NCBI GenBank assembly: GCA_965284645.1 | Contig: OZ260106.1 | Coordinates: 1,984,001-2,048,000 of the forward strand | DNA from: JAIBAJ01 sp965284645 | GTDB lineage: Bacteria > Bacteroidota > Bacteroidia > JAIBAJ01 | Direction: 5' to 3' | Length of the DNA: 64,000 bases | In this document: piece by piece, positions 15,754 through 23,494 of the stretch | Layout of the letters: each line of letters opens with the position of its first letter | Numbering within the stretch: the first letter of the stretch is position 1 | Translations under genes and position numbers: made by a program | The notes under the pieces: generated by a model | Seen by the model: the letters and a program-made list of their open reading frames with translations, nothing else | Told to the model about the DNA's origin: nothing | Database searches by the model: none

Positions 15754-16616
15754 TTAACCCCATCTTCTTTTCTCGCCAGAAACCAACCGAATAATCCTGC
15801 GGTAAAGAACATGATTAAACTATAAATGGCTGGTGGTATGCTCATCGTAGGATTATTCAGCACATTAAAGGCAATAAAAATAGCGAGGGTACCATTGTGG
15901 ATACCAATTTCCATTCCGATGGCAATGGCCTGTTTTCTTTCCACTTTTAAAAGCAAGGGCAAGTAATAGCCAATTAACATGCTGGCAATGTTGAATAATA
16001 GGGCAGCTGTGCCTACTTGAGCAAAATATTGGGCCACATTGTTTTTTTCTTTGAGTAAGGCTGCCACAATCAGTCCCGCTAAAATTACCACACTGGCAAT
16101 CCGAACCGGTTTGTTCATTTTTTCAGCAAAGGATTGGCTCCGGCTGCGAATAAACATACCAATGGTGACAGGAATAAGGATGATACCGGCCACTTCAATA
16201 ATTTTCTTAAACTGAGGCGGAATGTACTGTCCTTCGCCTAAAAAGTGCATCAAGGAAAAGTTTACCAATATTGGCAAGGTGATCAAACTGAGCAAGCTGT
16301 TTACTGCTGTAAGTGTAATATTTAAAGCTACATCACCTTTGGCCAGATGGCTGTAAAGATTGGCCGTGGCTCCACCAGGTGATGCCGCCAAAAGCATAAG
16401 TCCAACAGCTAATTCAGGGCTTAATCCGGTGGTGGAAGCTAAACCAAAACAAATCAGCGGAAGAAGCAAGGTTTGGGTTACCAGTCCTACTAAAATAGCT
16501 CTTGGATACACGAGAATTCGTTTGAAATCGGCAAGGGTAAGCGATAAGCCAAGGCCAAGCATAATTATGCCCAAGGCAATGGGTAATAAGGAATCGGTAA
16601 TGGCGGATTGTTGCAT
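15744..16616 (-). CDS. Bile acid:sodium symporter (BASS) family transporter
   Basis: A polytopic membrane protein of 290 residues from ATG 16616. The frame opens 23 codons earlier at 16685, but the start MQQSAITDSLLPIALGIIMLGLGL matches the usual N terminus. About nine or ten hydrophobic segments are seen. BASS hallmarks are LASTTGLSPELAVGLMLLAASPGGATANLYS (the crossing-helix region) and IGMEIGIHNGTLAIFIAF (second sodium-site motif). Relatives import bile acids, pantothenate, pyruvate or other organic acids with sodium; the substrate is unknown. The extreme C terminus (DGVKTS) lies inside 58-bp repeat copy 2. The gene faces leftward, divergent from ffh, with R-element 2 between their starts. 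Confidence 0.88.
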   Translation of the reverse strand: MQQSAITDSLLPIALGIIMLGLGLSLTLADFKRILVYPRAILVGLVTQTLLLPLICFGLASTTGLSPELAVGLMLLAASPGGATANLYSHLAKGDVALNITLTAVNSLLSLITLPILVNFSLMHFLGEGQYIPPQFKKIIEVAGIILIPVTIGMFIRSRSQSFAEKMNKPVRIASVVILAGLIVAALLKEKNNVAQYFAQVGTAALLFNIASMLIGYYLPLLLKVERKQAIAIGMEIGIHNGTLAIFIAFNVLNNPTMSIPPAIYSLIMFFTAGLFGWFLARKEDGVKTS

Positions 16617-16720
16617 AAAAGGTTTGATTTTAAGACAACAAGTATAATTTTTTTTCTTGAATAAGAATGTTTTTTGGCATCGCAAAAGTTCAAATCATGG
16701 TAGACTGCCCAGTTTCCAGG

Positions 16721-16880
16721 TCCGGGCAACGATTGCAGCAAGTACCCCACAGGGATGCACCCTCCGAACCCTTTCGGTGGGTGCAGACCGAGGAGTACTG
16801 CGGAAAGCGTGACCTTTTCGCTTGCACCACAACCAAAGTTTCCACCAACTGTTTATGCGAAAAGGGGCCCGCCAAAGCCT
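16721..16880 (-). repeat. R-element 2
   Basis: Read on the reverse strand it starts GGCGGGCCCC. Outer stem CCTTTTCGC with GCGAAAAGG, distal stem GTACTCC with GGGGTAC, a hairpin TGCACCC...GGGTGCA, and the ending TCGTTGCCCGG. It sits in the intergenic region between the divergent BASS transporter and ffh. Nothing else was seen in 16617-17039. Confidence 0.85.
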
Positions 16881-17039
16881 AAAACTGGTAAAATGCCGTC
16901 GGATTTTTTAAATTTTAATTTCCGAAAAATCCTTTCATTTTCAATAGCCATTCAACCAAAAAAAATCAGTTTCTTTGCAGACTGAAAAGAGGAGGTTTTG
17001 GGGCCTTCTGAATCAAATAAAAAACTATACGCAACATCC

Positions 17040-18374
17040 ATGTTTGAGAATTTAAGTGACAAGTTGGACAGGGCCTTTAAAATTTTAAAAGGTCAAGGAA
17101 AAATTACGGAAATCAACGTAGCCGAAACCCTGAAGGAAGTAAGGAAGGCGCTGTTGGATGCCGACGTTAACTATAAAATTGCCAAACAATTTACCGATAC
17201 CGTAAAGGAAAAAGCCTTGGGTCAGGATGTACTGACTTCGGTGAGTCCTGGGCAGTTGTTGGTGAAACTTGTGCACGACGAATTGGCCGAGTTGATGGGT
17301 GGAAGCAAGGTTGATATTCAACTGTCAGGCAATCCAACGGTCATTTTAATGGCTGGTTTGCAAGGTAGCGGTAAAACGACTTTCTCTGGGAAATTGGCCA
17401 ATCACCTGAAAACCAAAAGAGGGAAAAATCCTTTGTTGGTGGCCTGCGATATTTACCGTCCGGCTGCGATAGACCAGTTAAAAGTGTTGGGCGAACAAAT
17501 TGGGGTAGATGTTTATGCCGAGCCTGAGAATAAAAATGCCGTTCAGATTGCGAAAAATGCCATCAACCATGCCAAATCCAAAGGTAATTCGGTAGTGATT
17601 ATCGATACGGCGGGTCGTTTGGCCGTGGATGCGCAGATGATGAATGAAATTGCCGATTTGAAAACAGCCCTTCAGCCAAACGAGATTTTGTTTGTGGTGG
17701 ATAGTATGACCGGACAAGATGCCGTGAATACTGCCAAAGCCTTCAACGATCGATTGGATTTTTCGGGCGTTATTCTTACTAAATTGGATGGTGATACCCG
17801 CGGTGGTGCTGCTTTGAGTATCCGAAGCGTAGTAACTAAACCTATCAAATTTGTAGGTCTTGGTGAAAAAATGGATGCCATGGATGTGTTTCATCCTGAA
17901 CGTATGGCTGATCGGATTTTGGGTATGGGTGATATTGTTTCCTTGGTAGAGCGTGCCCAACAACAATTTGATGAGAAACAGGCAAGGGAATTGACCAAAA
18001 AATTGGCCAAAGACCAGTTTAATTTCAATGACTTTTTAAAACAGATCGACCAAATCAAAAAAATGGGTTCCATGAAGGATTTGGTAGGCATGATTCCGGG
18101 TATGGGCAAAGCCATGAAAGATATTGAAATCGGAGACGACGCTTTCAAAGGAATTGAGGCAATTATTTCGTCGATGACACCGGGCGAAAGAGAGAATCCG
18201 GCCATCATCAATGGAAACAGACGTAAACGAATTGCTGCCGGCAGTGGAACCACCATTCAGGAAGTAAACAAGCTTTTGAACCAGTTTGACGAGACTAGAA
18301 AAATGATGAAGATGTTTACCAACCGTGAGCAGATGAGCAAAATGATGCGCAACATGCCGAATATGCGGAAATAA
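17040..18374 (+). CDS. ffh: Signal recognition particle protein Ffh (SRP54)
   Basis: GTPase that binds signal sequences with 4.5S RNA and targets ribosomes to the membrane via FtsY. 444 residues from ATG 17040; a TTG-started extension to 16998 was discarded because MFENLSDKLDRAF is the usual N terminus. N domain about residues 1-90; GTPase G1 in GLQGSGKTTFSGKLA, DIYRPAA, DTAGRL (G3) and TKLDGDTRGGAAL (G4); GLGEKMDAMDVFHPERMADRILGMGD ends the G domain. The C-terminal M domain is methionine-rich (MMKMF, MSKMMRNMPNM). TTTCTTTG about 60 bases upstream may be a -7 box. It appears monocistronic. Confidence 0.98.
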   Translation: MFENLSDKLDRAFKILKGQGKITEINVAETLKEVRKALLDADVNYKIAKQFTDTVKEKALGQDVLTSVSPGQLLVKLVHDELAELMGGSKVDIQLSGNPTVILMAGLQGSGKTTFSGKLANHLKTKRGKNPLLVACDIYRPAAIDQLKVLGEQIGVDVYAEPENKNAVQIAKNAINHAKSKGNSVVIIDTAGRLAVDAQMMNEIADLKTALQPNEILFVVDSMTGQDAVNTAKAFNDRLDFSGVILTKLDGDTRGGAALSIRSVVTKPIKFVGLGEKMDAMDVFHPERMADRILGMGDIVSLVERAQQQFDEKQARELTKKLAKDQFNFNDFLKQIDQIKKMGSMKDLVGMIPGMGKAMKDIEIGDDAFKGIEAIISSMTPGERENPAIINGNRRKRIAAGSGTTIQEVNKLLNQFDETRKMMKMFTNREQMSKMMRNMPNMRK

Positions 18375-18475
18375 GGTATAACATTATTCCTAGCATTTAA
18401 GGAAATTGAAGCATTTTGTAAATAAATTAGTAGTACCCAATCCTTCCTTTTCTAGAAAAGACTGAATCCCTATTT

Positions 18476-18907
18476 TTATTCTGTTTTGAGCTCATGTAGC
18501 CAAAGAATGGCTTCTTCTTTGGAATTGAAAATACGAATGGGGCGAGGTGCCTTTACAATATGGAAATAACCATTGATGAGTATTTTCAAGGCCAAGCTAT
18601 TGGTTACCAGTGCATCAGCCAGTACCAATTCTTTCGTTATTTCTTCCCCTCCAATGTATTTCATTACCTCACTATCAAATAGGTTGTTGTGGTGATAAAC
18701 CGCCAATACTTTTCGTCGGACTTTACCACCCAGTCGGCGGAAAGAATCGATAACCTTTTTTGCATCTTCCAGGCCATAGGATTGGTCTTTGAAATATTGT
18801 ACCTGTAGGATGCCGTCCTTTCTTAAGAATACAAAATAGCCATCGTATATATCAATTTCAGAAGCCGCTTCCGGTTCGAATTGTTGGAGGATGGATTCTC
18901 GATTCAT
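18476..18907 (-). CDS. Conserved small protein, SpoIIAA/STAS-like
   Basis: A protein of 143 residues with no signal or membrane segment. It shows alternating strand and helix stretches: IDIYDGYFVFLRKDGILQVQYF, then a helix LEDAKKVIDSFRRLG, then KVLAVYHHNNLFDSEVM, then VLADALVTNSLALKILINGYF, and a C-terminal helix SKEEAILWLHELK. The last feature (a modified residue set ending in EEA-x-x-W-L) is typical of SpoIIAA-like/DUF7793-type STAS relatives in Bacteroidota. Resemblance only; no phosphorylatable serine could be placed. It is convergent with ffh (about 100 bases between stops) and stands alone. ATG 18907 is the only good start. Confidence 0.6.
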   Translation of the reverse strand: MNRESILQQFEPEAASEIDIYDGYFVFLRKDGILQVQYFKDQSYGLEDAKKVIDSFRRLGGKVRRKVLAVYHHNNLFDSEVMKYIGGEEITKELVLADALVTNSLALKILINGYFHIVKAPRPIRIFNSKEEAILWLHELKTE

Positions 18908-19095
18908 TTAACAAAGATAGGATTTGCAGGAATAGGAGTACGCATGTTTTTAGAAAGTAGATTTTGTGGAGCCTTCTATCAAGGAAAGGGAAATTCGAAT
19001 TTCAGATGTAAATTTATGATATACAGTATTTTAGTTTGAAGTGTTTCCTGAAAGTTTCACCAGAACTTGGAACAAATGAGGACTCATTCGGTATT

Positions 19096-19190
19096 AACCC
19101 AAATTCCACATTAGAAATGCTTTATTGGGGTCAACGCAACTAAATGAAATAGTTTGGAATTAAAAATTCTCCTATCGATGAATTTGGTTT
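19096..19190 (+). repeat. AACCCA-family element, internally deleted copy
   Basis: A-type end AACCCAAATTCCACATTAG joined to a diverged B-type end (AACTAAATGAAATAGTTTGG ... TCGATGAATTTGGTTT). About 95 bp, directly abutting the full copy at 19191. Confidence 0.65.
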
Positions 19191-19355
19191 AACCCAGATT
19201 ACGCATTAGAAATGCATAAACGATTAACCAGTTGTAAATCAATTTGTATAGCCAAATTGATAACAACTGCTATCCCGAAATCTCTTCGGGAGGGGTAAAC
19301 CCAACTAAATCAAGTAGTTCGGATTAATAAATCCTCCTATTGATTAATTTGGGTT
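19191..19355 (+). repeat. AACCCA-family element, full-length copy (165 bp)
   Basis: Begins AACCCAGATTACGCATTAG and ends TTGATTAATTTGGGTT. Internal hairpins: ATCAATTTG with CAAATTGAT, CCCGAAAT with CTTCGGG, ACTAAATCAAGTAGT, and GGATTAATAAATCC. It matches, in reverse, 52689-52853 at exactly the same length. Nothing else was seen in 18908-19503. Confidence 0.85.
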
Positions 19356-19503
19356 TAAAATGTGAGCCATCTTAAGAAGGTTGGGTATCCAGGAAATTGG
19401 AAGTTTGGATGGCATTTTGGGGGTTAAGAAAGGTTCATTTAGGGCATGCGACAAGAATTGCGATAATTTGAAATATAAATGGGAACTAACTCAAAGCCCA
19501 TTG

Positions 19504-19511
19504 TATTTTTG
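19504..19511 (+). promoter_or_regulatory. Candidate -7 box of rarA (TATTTTTG)
   Basis: TATTTTTG fits TAnnTTTG and ends four bases before ATG 19516, implying a leaderless or near-leaderless transcript and supporting this start. Confidence 0.5.
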
Positions 19512-19515
19512 TGGC

Positions 19516-20796
19516 ATGGAAGATCATATTCCTTTGGCTGAACGAATGCGTCCAAAATCCTTGGATGAATATATAGGGCAAGCGCATTTAACCGGCGAAA
19601 AGGCTGTTTTGCGTCGAGCGATTGAAAGTGGTTTATTGCCTTCCATGATTCTTTGGGGGCCACCGGGAGTAGGGAAAACCACCTTAGCGAATATTGTAAG
19701 TCATTCCTTGAAACGTCCTTTTTATGCCTTGAGTGCTATCAACTCTGGCGTAAAGGATATTCGGGAGGTAATAGAAAAGGCCAGAGGCGATCAGTTTTTT
19801 GGAACCAACAATCCGGTTTTGTTTATCGACGAGATTCATCGGTTTAGTAAAAGCCAGCAGGATAGTTTATTAGGAGCCGTTGAAAAGGGTTGGGTTACAT
19901 TGATTGGTGCTACAACGGAAAATCCTTCTTTCGAAGTTATTTCGGCCTTACTCAGCCGTTGCCAGGTTTATGTACTCAAGCATTTGTCTACCGAGCATTT
20001 GTTAGCCATCTTGGTGCAAGCCATGGAAAAGGATGCCTATCTAAAAACCAAGAAAATAGAATTGCTTGAAACCGAGGCGCTTTTCCGTTTATCAGGTGGG
20101 GATGCTCGACGGCTATTAAATGTATTTGAATTAGTGGTGAAAAATAGTGGTGGAGATGAGATTCAAGTAAGCAATGAAAGGGTGTTGTCGATTGTGCAGC
20201 AAAATATTGCACTATACGATAAAACAGGGGAGCAGCATTATGATATTATTTCGGCTTTCATCAAATCAATGCGGGGCAGTGATCCGAATGCGGCCGTGTA
20301 TTACCTGGCCCGTATGATTGAGGGTGGAGAAGATCCATCTTTTATTGCTAGACGCATGTTGATATTAGCCTCTGAAGATATTGGGAATGCAAATCCTACC
20401 GCTTTGGTGATTGCCAATAATTGTTTTCAAGCGGTGAATGTTATAGGTTATCCTGAAGCTAGGATCATTTTGAGCCAGTGTGCGATTTATTTAGCGACCT
20501 CCCCCAAAAGCAATGCCTCCTATTTGGCCATCGACGAAGCATTGGCATTGGTCAGGCAGCAAGGCGATTTACCGGTACCGCTTCACCTTCGGAATGCACC
20601 TACCAAATTGATGAAGGAATTGGGGTATGGTGAAAAGTATGAATACGCCCATAACCATCAGGGGAATTTTGTGTTTCAAGAATTTTTGCCTGAGCAAATT
20701 AGTGGAACAGCCTTTTATCAACCCGGTAACAATGCGAGGGAACGTGAAACAAGGGAAGCTTTGAAGAAATTATGGGGCAACAAATACGGTTATTGA
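19516..20796 (+). CDS. rarA: Replication-associated recombination protein A (RarA/MgsA), AAA+ ATPase
   Basis: Clamp-loader-like AAA+ ATPase acting at stalled replication forks. 426 residues from ATG 19516; a longer frame to 19381 lacks homology-like sequence. The product starts MEDHIPLAERMRPKSLDEYIGQ, as usual. Walker A is GPPGVGKTTLANI, Walker B LFIDEIHRFSK, sensor 1 GATTENPSFEVISALLSR, and sensor 2 GGDARRLLNVFE. The C-terminal MgsA tetramerisation region follows (KSMRGSDPNAAVYYLARMIEGGEDPSFIARR). The -7 box is directly upstream. The next gene, a MATE exporter, begins 67 bases later. Confidence 0.96.
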   Translation: MEDHIPLAERMRPKSLDEYIGQAHLTGEKAVLRRAIESGLLPSMILWGPPGVGKTTLANIVSHSLKRPFYALSAINSGVKDIREVIEKARGDQFFGTNNPVLFIDEIHRFSKSQQDSLLGAVEKGWVTLIGATTENPSFEVISALLSRCQVYVLKHLSTEHLLAILVQAMEKDAYLKTKKIELLETEALFRLSGGDARRLLNVFELVVKNSGGDEIQVSNERVLSIVQQNIALYDKTGEQHYDIISAFIKSMRGSDPNAAVYYLARMIEGGEDPSFIARRMLILASEDIGNANPTALVIANNCFQAVNVIGYPEARIILSQCAIYLATSPKSNASYLAIDEALALVRQQGDLPVPLHLRNAPTKLMKELGYGEKYEYAHNHQGNFVFQEFLPEQISGTAFYQPGNNARERETREALKKLWGNKYGY

Positions 20797-20863
20797 TAGG
20801 AAGAATTTAGCCATTATGTAGCGAAAGGCTTCCAATTGTCATCCTTCGGTTTACCTTTACGCC

Positions 20864-22198
20864 TTGGAAAACAAGCTGAGTTATACTACTAAACGTATTT
20901 GGGACATCGCCTGGCCATTGATTTTGGGTGGGGCCGGGCAGATGATCATCAATATCACGGATACTGTTTTCTTGGGCCGCTTAAATGAAGTAGCACTTGG
21001 GGCTAGTGCCATCGGTGGTTTGTTTTTGGCTACCTTCCTTATGATTAGTTATGGATTTAGCGCCGGGATGCAGATTGTAATGGCCCGGAAAGATGGGGAA
21101 GGGAAACCGCTTGAAATAGGGGAAGTGTTTTGGCAAAGTGCTTACTTTAAATTGGCATTTTCACTTATTTTACTGGTATTCTTTGTTCCCTTGGCCCCCA
21201 ACTTTCTCACCTTTTTTGTTTCTTCCAAAGAGGTTTTGTCGGCCTGTACTACCTTTATTACCATTCGCTTATTGGGATTGCCCTTTTCGTTTGGGATTTC
21301 TCTTTTTAGGGGTTTTTATGCTGGAATAGGGAAGACCCGGATTATTTCCATTGCCATCGGAACTTTTGCAACCTTGAACCTGGTACTAAATTATGTATTG
21401 GTTTTCGGACACTGGGGTTTTCCAAGGCTTGAAATTGCTGGAAGTGCCATTGCTTCGGTTATCAGTGAGTTTGTTGGAGCGATGATTTTCTTTGTATATG
21501 CTTATTTTTCAAGTCATTCCAAAATTTACGGTCTTGATCGGCGGTCGGGTTTGAAAGTAAGTTTGCTTTGGGAAGTGATGCAGCTGGCATTGCCTATGAT
21601 GGTGCAGTTTTTTATGGCGGTTGGTTCTTGGTTCGTTTTCTTCTTGATGGTCGAAAATTTAGGCGAAAGAGCATTGGCCATTTCAAACCTCACCAGAAAT
21701 GTGTACATGGTATTAATGATGCCATTGATCGCCTTTAGCAATGTAACCAATACCATTGTGAGCAATTTGGTTGGACAAGGCAAAATGAAGGAGGTAATTC
21801 CTACCTCAAAGTTGGTACTTTTTATGAGCTTGGGAACCACCTTGTTTTTGGTATTGGCCAATTTGATTTATCCCTACGGTCTCATGCGGATTTTTACAAA
21901 TTTGGATACCGTAATTCAAGAAACCACCACCATTATTTATATTATTTCCGGCTCTGTGCTTTGTTTTGCTTTGGCCCATACTACCCTTTCCATTGTTTCT
22001 GGTTTAGGCAAAACCTTGGTTACTTTGGTTATAGAAATTACCACCCTTTGCTTTTATTTTCTTTATACTTGGTATGCAGTTGAAGTTGGTCATTGGTCGC
22101 TTGAATGGATATGGTGCAATGAGTTCGTATATTTTTTAGTGATGTTGATGCTCAGTGTTTTGTATCTTCGCCAATATTTCAAAAACGCAATTCATTAA
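20864..22198 (+). CDS. MATE family efflux transporter
   Basis: A protein of 444 residues with about twelve hydrophobic segments. MATE exporters expel drugs or metabolites in exchange for Na+ or H+. Typical sequences are ILGGAGQMIINITDTVFLGRLNEVALGASAIGG at the N terminus and the duplicated counterpart ALPMMVQFFMAVGSWFVFFLMVENLGERALAISNL in the second half. The start is TTG 20864; no in-frame ATG lies between it and the first membrane helix, and the N terminus (ENKLSYTTKRIWDIAWPL) has normal length. The stop TAA overlaps the ATG of the next gene (TAATG), so the two are probably translationally coupled. Confidence 0.9.
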   Translation: MENKLSYTTKRIWDIAWPLILGGAGQMIINITDTVFLGRLNEVALGASAIGGLFLATFLMISYGFSAGMQIVMARKDGEGKPLEIGEVFWQSAYFKLAFSLILLVFFVPLAPNFLTFFVSSKEVLSACTTFITIRLLGLPFSFGISLFRGFYAGIGKTRIISIAIGTFATLNLVLNYVLVFGHWGFPRLEIAGSAIASVISEFVGAMIFFVYAYFSSHSKIYGLDRRSGLKVSLLWEVMQLALPMMVQFFMAVGSWFVFFLMVENLGERALAISNLTRNVYMVLMMPLIAFSNVTNTIVSNLVGQGKMKEVIPTSKLVLFMSLGTTLFLVLANLIYPYGLMRIFTNLDTVIQETTTIIYIISGSVLCFALAHTTLSIVSGLGKTLVTLVIEITTLCFYFLYTWYAVEVGHWSLEWIWCNEFVYFLVMLMLSVLYLRQYFKNAIH

Positions 22199-23358
22199 TG
22201 CGAACATTTACTACCACCTTTTTCGGAATTCTTTTCTTCGGTTTAGTATCCATTTCTTCCCAAGCCCAAATTACTATTCTTAATACAGATATGCCATCAG
22301 CTGGTGATACCTTCCGATTGAGTTCAGCTTTAGGCGGCGGTGGCGGCGGTGGCGGTCAAACGGACTATCTCCTTACGCAAACGGGTGCTAATCAAACTTG
22401 GGATTATACCTTTTTGACGTCCAAATCCCAATCGGTGGATACTTTTTATTCGCCTTTGCAGACACCCATTTCTTACAATTTCGTTTTTACCAATCTTATT
22501 CTGTATCCCGATAATTTTGCTGATTTAGCTCAAAGAAGTACCACCATTCCCACACCTCCAACCGGAGGAGGCGGTAGTGGATTTTTCACCATTTCTGATG
22601 CTTATGATTTTATTCAAAGTTTTACAGATCAATATGCCATTGTAGGGAATGCCTTTAAACTAAACGATGTTCCAAGTGCCAACCCTTTTGAAGGTAAAGA
22701 TGTTGTGTACGAGTTTCCCTTAACTTACCAAGATAATTTTTCATCAGCCTCTAGTTATGAAGTGCATGTTCCAACCTTGGTTGATTTTTACCACCGCCAA
22801 GTACGAACCACTGAAGTAGATGGATGGGGTAAATTGTATACACCCTATGGTGAATGGGAAAACGTAATTAGAGTGAAATCAACCATTGTTGGAAACGATA
22901 GTATCCTTTTTCAACAAGGGCCAATTCCTTTTCCTATCTCCTTGCCAAGTACAATTATTGAGTATAAATGGTTGGCAAAAAATACAGGTGTTCCAGTCCT
23001 ACAGATAATTACACGAGCCAGCAGCGGTTTTGGTGGTGGTGGCGCACAAACTGCTGTTACAGCCGTTGAATATATTGACAGTATTAACCCCGGGACTTAC
23101 CAAGTGGATCATACCGGCGTTTTGGAGCTGGAGAAAAATGGATTTATGGTTTATCCGAATCCTGCCCAAGACCAACTTACCGTGCTTGCCCAGCAGCTGT
23201 CTAACTCTGCTATTCAAGTAAGAGATTTACAAGGTCGCCTTTTGCTTGCTCAACCTGCTAAAGGACTTGAAACCACCCTTGATTTAAGTTCTTTGAAGGC
23301 CGGAATGTATACCTTGGAATTCAATGGTAAGGCCGTAAAATGGGCCAAGGCGGAGTAG
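22198..23358 (+). CDS. Secreted T9SS protein of unknown function with Gly-rich stretches
   Basis: A protein of 386 residues starting MRTFTTTFFGILFFGLVSISSQAQ (signal peptide). The mature part has three glycine-rich tracts (GGGGGGGG near residue 45, PPTGGGGSG, and FGGGGAQ) and no recognised enzyme motif. The C-terminal type A sorting domain reads VYPNPAQDQLTVLAQ ... LDLSSLKAGMYTLEFNG, ending abruptly in KWAKAE. Its ATG shares a base with the MATE stop codon, so it is the second gene of a two-gene unit. A transporter coupled to a surface protein is unusual but may be chance. Function unknown. Confidence 0.75.
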   Translation: MRTFTTTFFGILFFGLVSISSQAQITILNTDMPSAGDTFRLSSALGGGGGGGGQTDYLLTQTGANQTWDYTFLTSKSQSVDTFYSPLQTPISYNFVFTNLILYPDNFADLAQRSTTIPTPPTGGGGSGFFTISDAYDFIQSFTDQYAIVGNAFKLNDVPSANPFEGKDVVYEFPLTYQDNFSSASSYEVHVPTLVDFYHRQVRTTEVDGWGKLYTPYGEWENVIRVKSTIVGNDSILFQQGPIPFPISLPSTIIEYKWLAKNTGVPVLQIITRASSGFGGGGAQTAVTAVEYIDSINPGTYQVDHTGVLELEKNGFMVYPNPAQDQLTVLAQQLSNSAIQVRDLQGRLLLAQPAKGLETTLDLSSLKAGMYTLEFNGKAVKWAKAE

Positions 23359-23481
23359 GTAAACCTTTTCTTTTTGTAATTGTTTTTTAGATTTCAAGAT
23401 TTAGTCTTGTATTTCAGCTTTCTATTTAGTTGGGTTGAATTAATTATTTCCTTTCCATTTCCTAAGTTCGTTCTGCCAACT

Positions 23482-23489
23482 TACTTTTG
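23482..23489 (+). promoter_or_regulatory. Candidate -7 box of leuS (TACTTTTG)
   Basis: TACTTTTG fits TAnnTTTG and ends five bases before ATG 23495, again placing the transcript start nearly at the start codon. Confidence 0.5.
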
Positions 23490-23494
23490 CAGCA

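Noticed and set aside
16667..16985. Overlapping short frames between BASS and ffh
   Set aside because: They fall on R-element 2 and have no start context; treated as repeat.
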